Assembly (NCBI GenBank): GCA_026826555.1
Contig: JAKSZT010054396.1
Location: forward strand, 15,722,166-15,786,165
DNA: 64,000 bases
Reading direction: 5' to 3'
Source of the DNA: Tolypeutes matacus
Taxonomy: Eukaryota; Chordata; Mammalia; Cingulata; Chlamyphoridae
A model generated the notes under the pieces. The model was not told the origin of the DNA, made no database searches, and saw only the letters and a program-made list of their open reading frames with translations. Shown here in pieces: positions 22,275-34,094 of the stretch. Position 1 is the stretch's first letter; each line of letters opens with the position of its first letter. Position numbers and translations under genes: made by a program.

Positions 22275-23570
22275 TAGACATTAGCTGTGGTCACTTAAGC
22301 TCTGTTGGTCTCGGTTTCTTATAAGATAAATAAAATATTAGGATTTTATTCTTTCTTCTAAATTCTAATCTTGCCTAAATCCAAACTGGTATGATTGACG
22401 GGGAACGGCTATCCTTAATAGCACTGCTATTAACTAGAGCTTTATGACAAGGGTATCCATCAAAATGAGAATTTCTCCATTCAGACAGCATTTTCAGTAT
22501 AAAAATAAAACATGGACAACCAGGAAACTCTTTAAAATGATCTGAGTGAAAGAAAGGTAGCACCTAAACTAAACCTCAATGGCTCTGAACTGACATCAGG
22601 CTTAGGTCTAAGCACGACAAGTGTTGGAAGAATCACAATTTTTGAGCTCCACAGAGAGAGATATATGTAATTCAAATATAATAAATGGTGAAATAGTTCA
22701 GGTTCATTTATTCCTCAGGCAATAAGATATCTTTCAACCTATGAAATATTAAAACAGCCTATTTTGGTATAATTTTCACATCTCCAATGTCCCAGAACCT
22801 ATTTCTAAAGATGCTCTTTGTTTTTTTTTTCTTTGTAGGTGCTTCTCAGGTTGCTAGAAGAGATTCTAAGGATTTCATGCCACAAAGCTGGAACAGTCTG
22901 ATTAAATAAAAGAATAGAGTGAGCAAGCAAGCAAGCACATGCATACAAAAACAAGCAAGAAAGTAAATAAACCAAGTCATGATGGCAAAAAACAGAGGAA
23001 GAGACCAATAGAGAAGAGAAATATTTGTTACCTTTGCATTTCTGACAAGTACATGTGACAAAAACACATACCTTTAAACCTCGCTGTCTACCTCATGTCC
23101 TCAATCAACACCCAATTAATTCCACTGGTCTAAACAGAAACTACTACTAAAGGTTTACTGTGTGTACCACTTTGAGTCACATCAATTATGACAGCATAAA
23201 CATACCCAATGCAGATAAATCTGTTCTCTCTCAAAGTAAGGTTCTGCCTAAGGGTAATTCAAGACATTTTCCCCCTAATCTCCCCAAAGAAAGAGAAAAA
23301 AAAAAAAAAAATGAAGGCAAAACCCAAGGAGTTCTCATTACCACCCTAAGAAGACTAGACTTTCCATCAGAGAAAGCCTATACTCACATATGCTTACAGG
23401 AATGTTATCTTACTATATTGTACTTGTTTCATACTTTGTACCATATAAACCTCGGGATAAGAATTCCTTCATGCAGAATTCCTTTTTGAGTTTGCTTCTT
23501 TTAAAGAGGAAGAAAAGACAAATTTATGCATGCAACATACTGATGTGTTCGCACTGTCCTTAATCACATT
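22275..23570. other. Unclassified sequence; possible further coding decay
   Basis: No repeat recognised. Several short minus-strand frames (about 22375-22760) have mixed composition that might extend the decayed coding stretch at 21156-22268, but stops and frame changes are too frequent for a call. The rest looks like ordinary AT-rich DNA. Confidence 0.35.
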
Positions 23571-23579
23571 CCTGGTCAT

Positions 23580-24330
23580 ACTTAAGATATAGTATGGTGT
23601 ACCTACCATACTGGCAAAATTTTTTGAAGTTAACAATATCAAGTACTGGTGAAGTAAACAGAACCCACTGCTGGTCGAAGTATAAACTGTTTCAAATGCT
23701 TGAAAAACTATTTGACCTTATTTAGTGAAGTAGAATATGTATGTGCACACCCTACTACCTAGCAATTCCACTCCCAAGCTGGTAAATGGGCATCAGGCAT
23801 CAACATTCAAAGCAATTTTTGTAACAGTAAAAATGCTGCAAACAACCCAAATGTCCATCAACAGTAGATGGAATTCTACATAATTTCATATATTCATACA
23901 GTGGACCACTAAAAGCTGTGAAAATAAATTAACTACACTGCACATGCATATTGTATACACTGTACTTGGATGAATCTCTGCAATAAGGAAAAGCAAGTCA
24001 CAGAAAAAGACACGGTATTGTGATTCTACTTAAAAATAACCAAATCAGGCAAAACATTTTAGTTTTGTTCAGAGACACAGACAAATGAAAAAAATATAAA
24101 GATAAACAAGCAAATAATTAACATAAAATGTTAGACAGTGGAGATAGGAGGAGAGTCAGAGTATAGTGAGTGAAGGATCATATAGGAGGTTCAAAACCTA
24201 AAGTTTTGCTAATGCTTGACTTCTTAAGATGGGGTGTTGAGTAAAATTGTTTTAATTATTATTATTTAAACTATACTGGATATATTTCACAGTTTAAAAC
24301 TAAGAGAAACAAATGGTAACTGGAGGCAAA
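23580..24330 (+). mobile_element. L1 LINE 3' fragment
   Basis: CATACTGGCAAAATTTTTTG, GCAATTCCACTCCCAAGC and CAACCCAAATGTCCATCAAC are in the order expected for the ORF2 end and 3' region of an old L1. Coding potential is lost. Confidence 0.7.
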
Positions 24331-24504
24331 ATATTCTTTATTATCTGGTGCCTATACATGGTTGCAATGAAATATGCCAAGCTCTTTAGGTTATAAAGAG
24401 ATTCTACTAACCACATTAGTTTTGAGAATAATTAATCTATATCAGAGGTATAATTTTCCTTTCTAAAACTTATTATCTGTAAATTTATTATTATCTGTAA
24501 AATT

Positions 24505-24610
24505 ATTATTCCTACAATAAACTCTAAGTTCCATGAAGAAGAGGATGGTAAATGTCTCTTTCAACACTCATTCCCAGAGTCAAGCACAATGAATGGATAA
24601 ATGAATGACT
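24505..24610 (+). mobile_element. L2 LINE 3' end
   Basis: ACTCTAAGTTCCATGAAGAAG and a terminal GGATAAATGAATGA fit the L2 3' terminus in sense orientation. Confidence 0.65.
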
Positions 24611-25712
24611 TTGTGAATTTAATTTAGCTGGGATAGCTTTTACTAGTCTCTCCACAAATGCAAGACAATATGCCACAATTCTCCAGAAACTCGATGTTTC
24701 ATCTCTGTTACTACCTTCCCAGAGCTTAGTAGTCATTCTGGCACTCATGCTGTAACATCTCTTAAGGTCCTAGGTGCTGAAGATATGGCTCTGACATGAT
24801 AAACGTAGTCCCATATATCTATTTGATAGTCACCACTCCACATATAAAGGAAGACGGTAAGATAGAATTTTTCCCCTGATCTCTTAGGACATTTGAAATC
24901 TACAATGATAAGGCTGAGATTTCAACTATGAGTATGTGGCAAGATACACTTTACAGAACAATGGGATGCTATTTTCTTCGTTTTCTCTGAAAGATTAAAT
25001 AATTCCTTCAGCCTTTGCCATCCTCATAAGTTAAATTATATCATTCTCTGTTCTGAAGAGTGGCCTCACCTAAAATATTCAGTAAACAGTAAAGCATTCT
25101 CATTCTAGAACCTCTTCTAGAAAGCAACAGGCAGAAATAATAATTCATAGGGAAAAAAAAGTCTATAAAGAAATGATGAAGGCAAACAATTCTATTCTGG
25201 AGATGAAAGAAGAATCATAGGTTGCCACATCACAGCTGTCTCTCTGCCTGCACTATTTGGGTAAAGATTAAAATTAGAAACAACAAAATGAAAAAGCATT
25301 AAATGGCAGGTCTAATAAACTTGAGAATTATTTACTTTCACTAAACTCAAGATTTTTACTGCCTTTTGTTCTGTTTTAGTATGGTAATAGTCATCTTCCA
25401 CCCAATATTCCTTTAAAAGCAACAGCAGAAAATGTTGACACCTTTAATCAGCTCAAGTTATTCTTTATCTCCCTTCTCCTCCTTCCTCCCTCCTTTTCCT
25501 TAAGACAATCTAAAAGTTAAGAAATCAAAGATGGTAGGCAGTAGAATTAGGTAGGACATGCGGAGGACTACGAGCACACCTCAACATGAACTGTTTCTAT
25601 TGTTTTCTTAGGGAACTAACTTCTCTCTAAAAATTTAACAAGGTCATCAGTAACTTGACTTCACATGGCATATTTTCTTTTTTACATTATTTCAATTAAA
25701 CATATTTATCTC
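24611..25712. other. Unique non-coding sequence
   Basis: No repeat family recognised. A pyrimidine-rich patch sits near 25465-25500. Confidence 0.4.
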
Positions 25713-25713
25713 A

Positions 25714-27610
25714 GGGGGACTTCCAGGAAGATGGCATTAGAGTAGGACGACAGAGCTCAACTCTCTTACAAAAAGAATGGAGGAAGGGCAAAAAGCTGTC
25801 TGAGGGAGCTGCTTTGGAAATCTGCAGACCAGGAGAGTGCTACATATTGTCCAGGAGAGAGAGAGACGAGAGATAAAGAGGCTGAAGTACAAATGTGAGT
25901 TACTAGTTCCTGTGGCTGGGAAGGGCACCCATCCACACCCTCAAGGCGAACAGCCTGGGTAACCCATGGCTCACTCTGGCCAACTGAAAGGGGAATGGAC
26001 ATCTTCCTCTCTGGGAGGAGGGAGGATGCAGTGGAGGGCAGAGAGTAGTTTCTCTTTTGTGAGATTAGCCAGGGGCATCAGGTGAGAGAAACAATGTTCA
26101 AAGTAGCAATGTTTGTAACAGTAAAAATGCTGGAAACAACCCAATCTTGGCTCTGGACAGACCAGAATCACCAGTGAGTAGAGGTTGAAAGAGGCACCTC
26201 TGTGGAAAGGTTTGCCAAAGAGCTCCTTTCTGCTGGCAGACCAGGAAACTGTAAGCAGTTAAAAAGCTTTTTGGAGTCTATTATGTCTAAGTACTCTTGA
26301 ATCTGATCTGCACCCCATTAGTGGGTATCTGGCCCTGTTTTGATAACTTAAGCTGGGCAATCTTAAAGATTTAGAATAAGTTGAACCAAAAATTAAAGAA
26401 GAGCCATGAAACAAAATCACTAGGCAAGAGAGAGTTATTGACCATCAGAGCGAATTCATCAACATAATCAGACGCATACATATCAGCAAAAAATTACAAG
26501 CCAAGCCAAGAAAGAGGAAGAGATGGCCCAGGTAAAGGATCAAATAAAAAATCCTGATGAGACACAGGATTTAAGCCAACTAATCAGTAATATTCACACA
26601 AATCTCCTCAATCAATTCAAGGAGTTGAAGGAAAATATAGCTAAAGAGATAAAGGATATTAAGAAGACACTGAGGAACAGATGTAGCTCAGTGGCTGAGC
26701 ACTGGCTTCCAACATACAAGGTCCAGGGTTCAATCCCCGGCACTGGTAACTAAAACAAAACAAAACAAACAAACAAAAAACTCAAAAAACATTAGAGGCA
26801 TATAACAGCAGATTTGAATTGGTTGAGGACAGAATAAATGAATTGGAGGACAGAGCATCTGAACTTGAAAAGACAGGAAAACAGAAAAAAGAAAAGAGTG
26901 GAAAAATCGAACAGAGTTTTAGAGAATTGAATGACAACGTGAAATGCACAAAAATATGTATTATAGGTATTCCAGAAGAGGAAGAGAATGGAAAAGGGGC
27001 AGAAAAATATTTGAGGAAATAATGACCGAAAATTTCCCAACCCTTATGAAAGACATAAATATCAATATCCAAGAAGGACAAGGCACCTCAAACAGAATAA
27101 ATCTGAATAGACCTACGCAACATACTTTTAAATAATTAGTAGGTCAAGAAGAAATTCCAAGAAAAACCAGTAAATATAGTGAGACAAATGAAAACAAGAA
27201 CATATCAAAAAGTATGGAATACAACGAAGGCAGTGCAGAGAGGGAAATTTATAGCCCTCAATGCTTAATTAAAAAAGAAATTGCTAAAAACGAAGGTCTA
27301 ATTGCCCACCTGGAGGAACTAGAAAAAAGAACAGAAGACTAATCTCAAACCTAGGAGAAGGAAATAAATAACAATAATTAAAACAAAAATAAATGAAATT
27401 AACAACAAAAAAATAGAGGGAATCAACAAAACTAAAAGTTGGTTCTTTGAGAAGATCAACAGCATTGACAAACCCTTAGCTAGACTGACAAAGGAAAGAA
27501 AAAAAAGAAAGAAAGAAAATGCAAATAAATAAAATCAGAAATGAGAGAGGGTACCTTATCACTGACCCTGCAGAAATAAAAGAGATAATAAGAGGATATT
27601 GTAAACAACA
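25714..27610 (+). mobile_element. Internally deleted L1 LINE with 5'UTR, ORF1 and an ORF2 piece
   Basis: It starts GGGGACTTCCAGGAAGATGGC, a typical L1 5'UTR start. Broken ORF1 runs from ATG 26523 to about 27135: a heptad-like coiled coil (repeated ELE/LED patterns near 26820-26900) and the start of the RNA-binding region (IIGIPEEEENGKG). Sequence then jumps to the endonuclease/RT junction of ORF2 (AAATTTATAGCCCTCAATGC, 27245) and stops at 27610. The ORF1 C-terminus and most of the endonuclease are deleted, and a SINE interrupts ORF1 at 26673. Not autonomous. Confidence 0.85.
26673..26783 (+). mobile_element. Short tRNA-like DAS-type SINE inside L1 ORF1
   Basis: GGAACAGATGTAGCTCAGTGG, GGTTCAATCCCCGGCACTGG and an AACAAAACAAAC tail interrupt the coiled-coil coding part of the L1, so it is younger than that L1. 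Confidence 0.88.
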
Positions 27611-27975
27611 AACTTGATTGATGGAGTTTTTCCTTAAAAAAATTTTTTTTTACTTTCCATGCTCTCGCTCTCAGAAAGTTACCACTAGAGGATGTGCTCC
27701 AATATCACATGGAAATAAACCAAGAAAGAGGAAGACGTGGGATCCAGAAAGGAGAGGATCCAATATAGAAGGAAATTCGAAAGATAAATCCTAGCAGTGC
27801 AGCTGGCCTAAAACGCTACTAGTCCACATTTAGACTTAAGAGGGATCAAGGAGTGATGTCTCTAAGGGGAAAAAAAACTGAAAGAATATCCAATATGTTC
27901 AAACACATCAAAAAGAGAATTTCAGTCATTGGAGAGTTATAAATCAATTACTGATGGACACATAAAAAATCTAAG

Positions 27976-28069
27976 CAGGGGGTCGGATGTGGCTCAACTG
28001 GTTGGGCGTCTGTCTCCCATATGGAGGGACCCGGGTTCAATCCCTGGGACCTCCCAGTAAAAAAAAAAA
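27976..28069 (+). mobile_element. Short DAS-I-type SINE
   Basis: GGGGTCGGATGTGGCTCAACTGG, GGGTTCAATCCCTGGGACC, poly(A). TSD AAAAAATCTAAG at 27964-27975 and about 28070-28081. Confidence 0.94.
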
Positions 28070-28419
28070 AAAAAATCTAAGAAACAAATAAAAAATAAAT
28101 CCAGGGAAAACAAAGGCCTGTACAAATAAGCAAACAGGAGAGACAGTATCCATGTGACAGGGAGCAGTAAGAGAGCTAGATTTCATCTTTCATAATAATA
28201 AGAAAATAGATAATTAAATAAATTTGAAAGACTATGAAAGTAGAAGAATGAAGCATTTTATGGAAGAAAATACCAGAAGAAATACCTAATACTTGAACAT
28301 GACTGCCTCTGGGGAGCAAGAATCTACAGTAAGGAGGGATGGGGCATGGAGCTGTTCTATTAAAAAGCTAAGTTGTACTTTTAACTTTTGAAACTATATA
28401 AAGATATTATTTTATTTAA

Positions 28420-28531
28420 TTTTTAATTTTTATTTTATTTTTTTATTTTTTACCGGGAGGTCCTGGGTATCGAACCCGGGTCCCTCCATATGGGAGAGGG
28501 ACGCCCAACCAGTTGAGCCACATCCGACCCC
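28420..28531 (-). mobile_element. Short DAS-I-type SINE
   Basis: The reverse strand has GGGGTCGGATGTGGCTCAACTGG and GGTTCGATACCCAGGACC with a long AAAAT-rich tail. It is inverted relative to the same-subtype copy 350 bp upstream. Confidence 0.92.
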
Positions 28532-29724
28532 TATTTTAATATATAGTTTAAGTATGCCACATTAGTTACAATCTCATTAAATAACCTGCACATAAAGCCA
28601 TTAGTCACAATAAGCTAACCTTTTTGGGAAGACATCTAAATTAATCACTTCAAAATTACAAATCAAGAGATCCCAAACAAACACCAATCAAATTAATCTG
28701 AGTGACCTATATAAATACTCTTATGAATTCATTGCTTAAAACTTGATTGACGGGGTTTTTCCTTAAATGAATTTAATCTGACTAGCTGATGAATCCATAG
28801 TAAAATGCTTGTTGCTAAACTGACTTCTGGAACTACGTTACTCTAGTCCCAATTTTCTATTATTTTAGGAAAAAAACTAACTACCAACAGAGAATATTAA
28901 ATTACTTAGTGAGAAATACTTCCTACTAAGAACCAATTTTAAAGTTAACCTTCATTCAAATAAGAAAGAATTTTACATTTAAAAAATAAGTCAATGAGAG
29001 TTTATAGGTATACAGGGACTTTGATAAAATATTCTTTCTAAAAATCAACCTCTACTTCGGGCACAGAGCAATTTCATGAAGTTGTAGATTTCCTTTTTAT
29101 CCAAGAATTAAAAATCTCCTTTCTTGCAAGGTACCTTTTAGGTTCTTCCAAACCATATTAGAACCAATATATACATTTACAATTTTATTTAAAATTACAT
29201 CTGCATAATTAATTGTTTCAAGTAAAAATATTTAAAAATAAAGTATACAGAGAAAGTAAAAAGCACTAGTAAGCATGTTCCCAAAGAAAACCATTGTTAC
29301 ACTTTGATATTTATCTTGAAAGAAAAATATTGCACATACTGAATATATTTATTTTTAATCAGTTTTTTTCACTTCCACATGAACATTTTCCTTTGTGATT
29401 GAGAATACAGTTTTTAATGGCTGTATAATGTTCCTCATCAGCTATACTGGAATTTAAATAACTTGCTTCCTACAGAAAAAATTTCAGGTTACTTGCATTT
29501 GTTTAGCATCCTTGTCCATAAATAATGGAAACTCCTCTAATTTTTCCTTGTCATACACTCCTATAAGTGGAATTATTGTGACAAAGGGCATAGACATTTT
29601 CTATTATGTTATGCATATTCTCAAATTACAGTCTGGTAAAGTCTTATCAATTAACTTTCCTAGTAACAGGACGTGAGCTGTCTCGTAATCTGATTACAAT
29701 GGATAGTCTCATTTAGTTCTAGTT

Positions 29725-31125
29725 TTTAAAACAGCTTTATTGAGATTTAAATAACATACAATAAGCACACAAATTCAAAGCGTACATACATAATTATTGA
29801 CATGTATAACATCATGAAACCATCAAGATAATGAACATATCTATCATACACAAAAGTTTTGTCATGCCTCCTTCTGGACCTCCCCACCCCATCCTCAGAT
29901 TACCACTGATCTGCTTTCTGTAATTATAATTAGTTTGCATTTTCTAGAATTTTATACAAATGAACTCATACACTATGTTACTCTTTATTTTGTATGGTTT
30001 TGTTCACTCAGAATGATTATTTTGAGATTCATCCATGTTTTATGTGTCTACAGATTACTCCTTTTTGATAATGAGTATTTATTGCATAGATACACCAAAG
30101 TTTGTTTACCCATTTACCTGTTAATGGACATTTGGGATGTTTCCAGTTTCTGGCTATGACAAATAAAACTTCTAAGAGTATTCATGTAAAAAAATTGTGT
30201 GGACAAAAGCTTTTATTAATTTTGGGTAAATATCTTGGAATGGAATGGCTGTGTCACATGTCAGGCACATGCTTAAATTCTTAAAAGATTATCAAACTGT
30301 TTTCCAAAGTGCTTTTTTGGTTTACATTCCTATAAGCAATGTAAGATAGTTCCTGTTGCTCCTCACCAACAATGGGTATAAGCTGATGTTTAAATTTAAG
30401 CTATTGTAACAAGTGCCTAGCATTATCTCATTGTAGATTTAATTTACATTTCCCTATTGGCTAATGATGTTGGACATCTTTTCATGTACTTATATTTAGT
30501 GAGGTGTCCAGATTTTTTTGCATATCTTTTGTCTGGACTCTTTTTTTTAATTAATGAGTTTTGAGAGTTTTTAAAAATTATGTTCTGGATACAAGCCCTT
30601 TATCAGATATGTGATTTGCAAATATTTTCTCCCAATTTGTGGCTTGCCTTTTCATTCTCTTAATAGTAACTTTCAAAGAGCAAAACTTTCTGATTTTGAG
30701 GAAGTGCAACTTATCAAATTTTTCTTTCATAGATTATACTTTTGGTGCCATATCTAGGAAGTCTTTTCCTAATCCAAGTTCACTGTAAGTGCATTTACAT
30801 ATGAGCTTTAAAATTAACTTGTCAATTTCTATTAAAAAGCCTGCTGGGAATTGGGATTCACTAAATTAAGCAATTGATTTGGGAGAATTGATATCATGAA
30901 CATGTATCAAAAGACTCAACAGTGTATCAATTTATTTAGGTCTTCTTAAATTTCTTTCAGGGATGTCCTGTAGTTTTTTTTGTACAAGTTTTACACATCC
31001 TCTATCAGGCTGATCCATAAGTATTTCATATTTTATTTTATTTTATTTTTTTGCTTTAAAATTTGTTTTTTTCTTTCTTATTTCATATTTTAAATGCTAC
31101 TGTAAATGATACTTTTCTTTTCTAA
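29725..31125 (-). mobile_element. L1 LINE 3' region, antisense
   Basis: The + strand is the complement of an old L1 3' region: TTATTGAGATTTAAATAACAT, GAGATTCATCCATGTTTTATG, TGGACATTTGGGATGTTTCC, GATATGTGATTTGCAAATATT. All are collinear hallmarks. It is 5'-truncated and the reading frame is destroyed. Confidence 0.8.
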
Positions 31126-31632
31126 ATTGGATGCGTTCATTTCTTTTTCTTGATTTATTGCATGCTCTGCTAGAATCTCCACTGCAACTTTTGAATAGAA
31201 ATGCCTTGGTTCCTGAATTTAGGGCAAAATGATTCAGTCTTTCACCATTAAGTATGATGTTACCTGAAAGATTATGGTAGATAGCAGTTGTCAAGTGGAG
31301 TTTCCCTTCTTTACCTAGTTTCCTGAAAAGGGCCAGCACTAGGATGAAGTGAATGAGGCAAGTGAGGCACCAAAGGGGCACCAGAAACTCAATAATCAAG
31401 GTAAATATTTTAATGCAATATTTTAAAAAATAAAAAATAATGTAAAAAAATCCATGATGAACAAAATGTCAACATTTATTTAACAAGTGGATCAATATTA
31501 TCCATCTCCCTTTTGCTTCAGTCTTCAATATGGCTCTGCTTGGCACTGCTACTGAAACCATGAGGATAACTGAAGGGTGTGCATTGCAGGCAGAGGGAAA
31601 AGCATACAAAGACCATAATGTGGGAATATGTC

Positions 31633-31960
31633 TGCTCTAAGGGGGATGGGCCAGTTCCCCATAGGCTGGGGAAATTTAAGTTGCCACCCCACTGCTCTGA
31701 GGGGGGTGGGCCTAGTCCCCATAGATTAAGGAGAGTCAGGTTGCCACACCACTGTTCTGAAGGGGTTGGGCCTGTATGCCAGAGATTAGGGAGAATGTTG
31801 CCACCACCCCACAGTACTAAGAAGGTTGAGAAAGTCACCCAAAGATTGGGGAAAGGAGAAAGTGGCCATCACTCCAATGTTCTTGGAGGGTGAGGACTGG
31901 AGCTCGGCCACCACCCAGATGCTTGATAAGGGTGGAACTGAGAAAATGGCTGCTGGGCAA
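31633..31960 (+). repeat. 60-bp tandem repeat in the MaLR-like internal region
   Basis: Units start at 31633, 31693, 31753 and 31812, with degenerate continuations near 31876 and 31919. Each holds TG(C/T)TCTGAGGGGGTGGGCC-like and TTGCCACCCCAC-like parts. The first three are 60 bp long. Later units drift in length. Confidence 0.85.
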
Positions 31961-32067
31961 GCCTGTGGAAAGGGTGGACCTTTTTGAGGCCCCAAGGAGA
32001 AGAAACTATCATTCTAAGGATGACTCTCAGACTTTGAAATCTAAAAGAGTATGCCCTGTAGGTTTTT

Positions 32068-32435
32068 TATTTTTTAAGGATTTATTTTATTTATTTCTCC
32101 CACCCTCCCTCCCCCACTGTTTGCACTCGCTGTCTGTTCTCTGTGTCTGTTTGTTGTGTGCTCGTCTTCTTTTTTTTTTTTTTTCAGGAGGCAGCGGGAA
32201 CCTCCCATGTGAGAGGAAGGCGCTCAGTGGCTTGTTGTGTCTCTCATTGTATTTCCTTGTTCTGTCTCTTCGTTGCATCACCTCTTTGCATCATCTTGTT
32301 GCGTCAGCTCACTACACCAGCTGGTTGCATCAGCTTGCTGTCTTACTTATCTTCTTTCAGAGGCACTGAGAACTGAACCCAGGACCTCCAATGTGGTAAG
32401 CGGGTGCCCAACTGCTTGAGCCACATCTGATTCCC
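32068..32435 (-). mobile_element. Dimeric DAS-type SINE
   Basis: The reverse strand runs GGGAATCAGATGTGGCTCAAG (unit 1), then unit 2 near 32230-32160, then an A-rich tail. A perfect 16-bp TSD TGCCCTGTAGGTTTTT at 32052-32067 and 32436-32451 places it precisely inside the MaLR-like internal region. Confidence 0.96.
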
Positions 32436-32871
32436 TGCCCTGTAGGTTTTTGGAACTGTTGGGGACCCATTACTGTTTCCTTCCCAAATTCTCCTTATGG
32501 TAATGCAAATGTTTATCCTACGTCTGTGTCTCATTTGAATATTGGAAGCAGATAACTTGTTTTATAAGTTTCACAGGTCTACAGCAAGAGGAAACTTTGC
32601 CCCAAGACAAACTATATTCCTATAACTGATTTTGATGTGATTCTGTATTTAGTATTTCTACTGAAATAATTTAAGGTTTTTTTGAATATTGTAATGTATT
32701 TTTGGGATTCAGAGGGTGGATTGTGGCAGTTTGAAATAATTTTATGAATCCCAAAAAGGGAAATACTACGTTAACTAATCTAGTCCTCTGGATGTGATAC
32801 ACTTTGAGTGCAATAAATCCAGCTGAGGGGTCTTTGATTAGATTACCTATTAAGATTAGTGGAGGACTTTT

Positions 32872-33129
32872 TATTTTCTTTAGGAGGAACCGAACTCGGG
32901 ACCTCCAATGTGGGAAAGGGGTGCTCAACTGCTTGAGCCACATCTGCTCTCTGATCGTTTTTTTTATTCTTGTTCATTGTTTGCTCGTTGCCAGCCTGTT
33001 GTTTTTGCTCAAGGTCTACTTGTTGTTTGCACGTTGTTTGTCTTCTTTAGAAGGCACCAGGAACAGAACCCGGGACCTCCCATATGAGAGGCAGGTGCTC
33101 AACTGCTTGAGTCATATCAGCTCTGCTGT
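32872..33129 (-). mobile_element. Dimeric DAS-type SINE within the LTR
   Basis: Two tRNA-like units on the reverse strand (CAGCTGATATGACTCAAGCAG and GAGCAGATGTGGCTCAAGCAG) with a GCAAACAACAAGTAGACC-type linker. Approximate TSD AGGACTTTT / AAGGCTTTT. Confidence 0.82.
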
Positions 33130-33648
33130 AAGGCTTTTGATTGCACTATGTCAGGGAGGCAGGACTCAGGTTGAGTCTCCGCTCCCTTGATGTGTCTGAT
33201 TAAAAGGACACTCACTCAGACACAGAGAGCTCTGCCATTTTTGATCCTGCCATGTGATGAGGCTCAAACAGCTGAGACCCTGGGGAGAGATTGAGCCATT
33301 TGCCTGATAGCTTACAGATGAAATTGGGAAGAAAGCAGAAGAGCTGAGACTGATATAGGAGGTCTGGAAAGAAACAAGCCCTACACCAGGAGAAAGAGGA
33401 CTACAGGATCATTTAAGCATGAAGCCCCAAAAGGCTGGGCCCACTTAGCCCAAGAGGAAAGGATGAGCCCGGAGCAGAAGGCTGAAATCTGGGTAGAGTT
33501 CGATGGCCATCTTGCTTTACCATGTGGCAACATGCCAGGATCAACAGTAGCAAACTTTGGTGAGAAAGAATCTCTGATGGCGCCTCAGTTTGGACATTTC
33601 ATAGGCTTTAGAGCTGTAAGCTTTTACCCCAAATAAATTCTCTTCACA

Positions 33649-34094
33649 GGGGGGCGGATGTAGCTCAAATGGTTGGGCATCTGTCTGCCATATGGAGGGA
33701 ACTGGGTTGGATCCCCGGGATCTCCTGGTGAAAAAAAACACCAAAAAACAGAAGGCACGTGTGCCACCAGGCCCTATGTGTGGGGCTTTGTGCATAGGCA
33801 TGCCGCCAGGCCCCGCCGAGCCACGCAGCAAGATGATGACGTAACAGGAGAGAGACACAGGGGAGAGTCAGGATGAGACATGCCGAAAAACTGGGAACTG
33901 AGGTGGCACAGGTGGCAGAATGCCTCTTTCCTGTATTGGAGGTCCCCAGGATCAAATTTTGGTGAAGACTGGAGGAAAAGGTGAGAAGAGAGGGCAGGAA
34001 ACAGATACAGAGAATTCCCCAGTGAATGGACACAAAACTGCAAAACGGGAGGGGGGTTGGCTAAAATGGATAAAGTAAAAATAAATAAATAAAT
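33649..34094 (+). mobile_element. Composite DAS element with short VNTR linker
   Basis: Unit 1 (GGGGCGGATGTAGCTCAAATGG), an A-rich spacer, a GC-rich linker with about two to three degenerate GCCRCCAGGCCCY units (33755-33825), then unit 2 (GAACTGAGGTGGCACAGG) and a TAAATAAATAAATAAAT tail. TSD AAATAAATTCTCTTCACA (33631-33648) versus 34095-34112 matches 17/18. Closest relative of the VNTR-expanded copy at 57133. Confidence 0.92.

Larger units (their letters stand above)
27639..28739. other. Unclassified segment between two near-identical 28-bp repeats
   Basis: The segment begins with a poly(T) run and lies between direct copies of a 28-bp sequence (27611-27638 and 28740-28767, 26/28 identical). 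Apart from two nested DAS elements I recognise no family. It may be a minus-strand retroposed insert, but no AATAAA is visible before the putative tail. Confidence 0.4.
31560..32721 (+). mobile_element. MaLR-like proviral internal region with tandem repeat
   Basis: A GC-richer segment with a 60-bp tandem repeat (from 31633) leads into GGTTTTTGGAACTGTTGGGG ... ATATTGGAAGCAGATAACTTG ... TTTCACAGGTCTACAGCAAG. This order resembles the non-coding internal region of MaLR retrotransposons just upstream of the 3' LTR. It ends with purine-rich AGAGGGTGGA immediately before the LTR start. No gag/pol/env frames remain. A DAS dimer interrupts it at 32068. Confidence 0.65.

Noticed and set aside
31890..32369. 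159-codon plus-strand frame
   Set aside because: Spans the junction of the MaLR-like internal region and an antisense DAS dimer. A chance fusion of repeats.
33755..33825. CpG island
   Set aside because: The CpGs belong to the GC-rich linker of the composite SINE. Too short and not promoter-linked.
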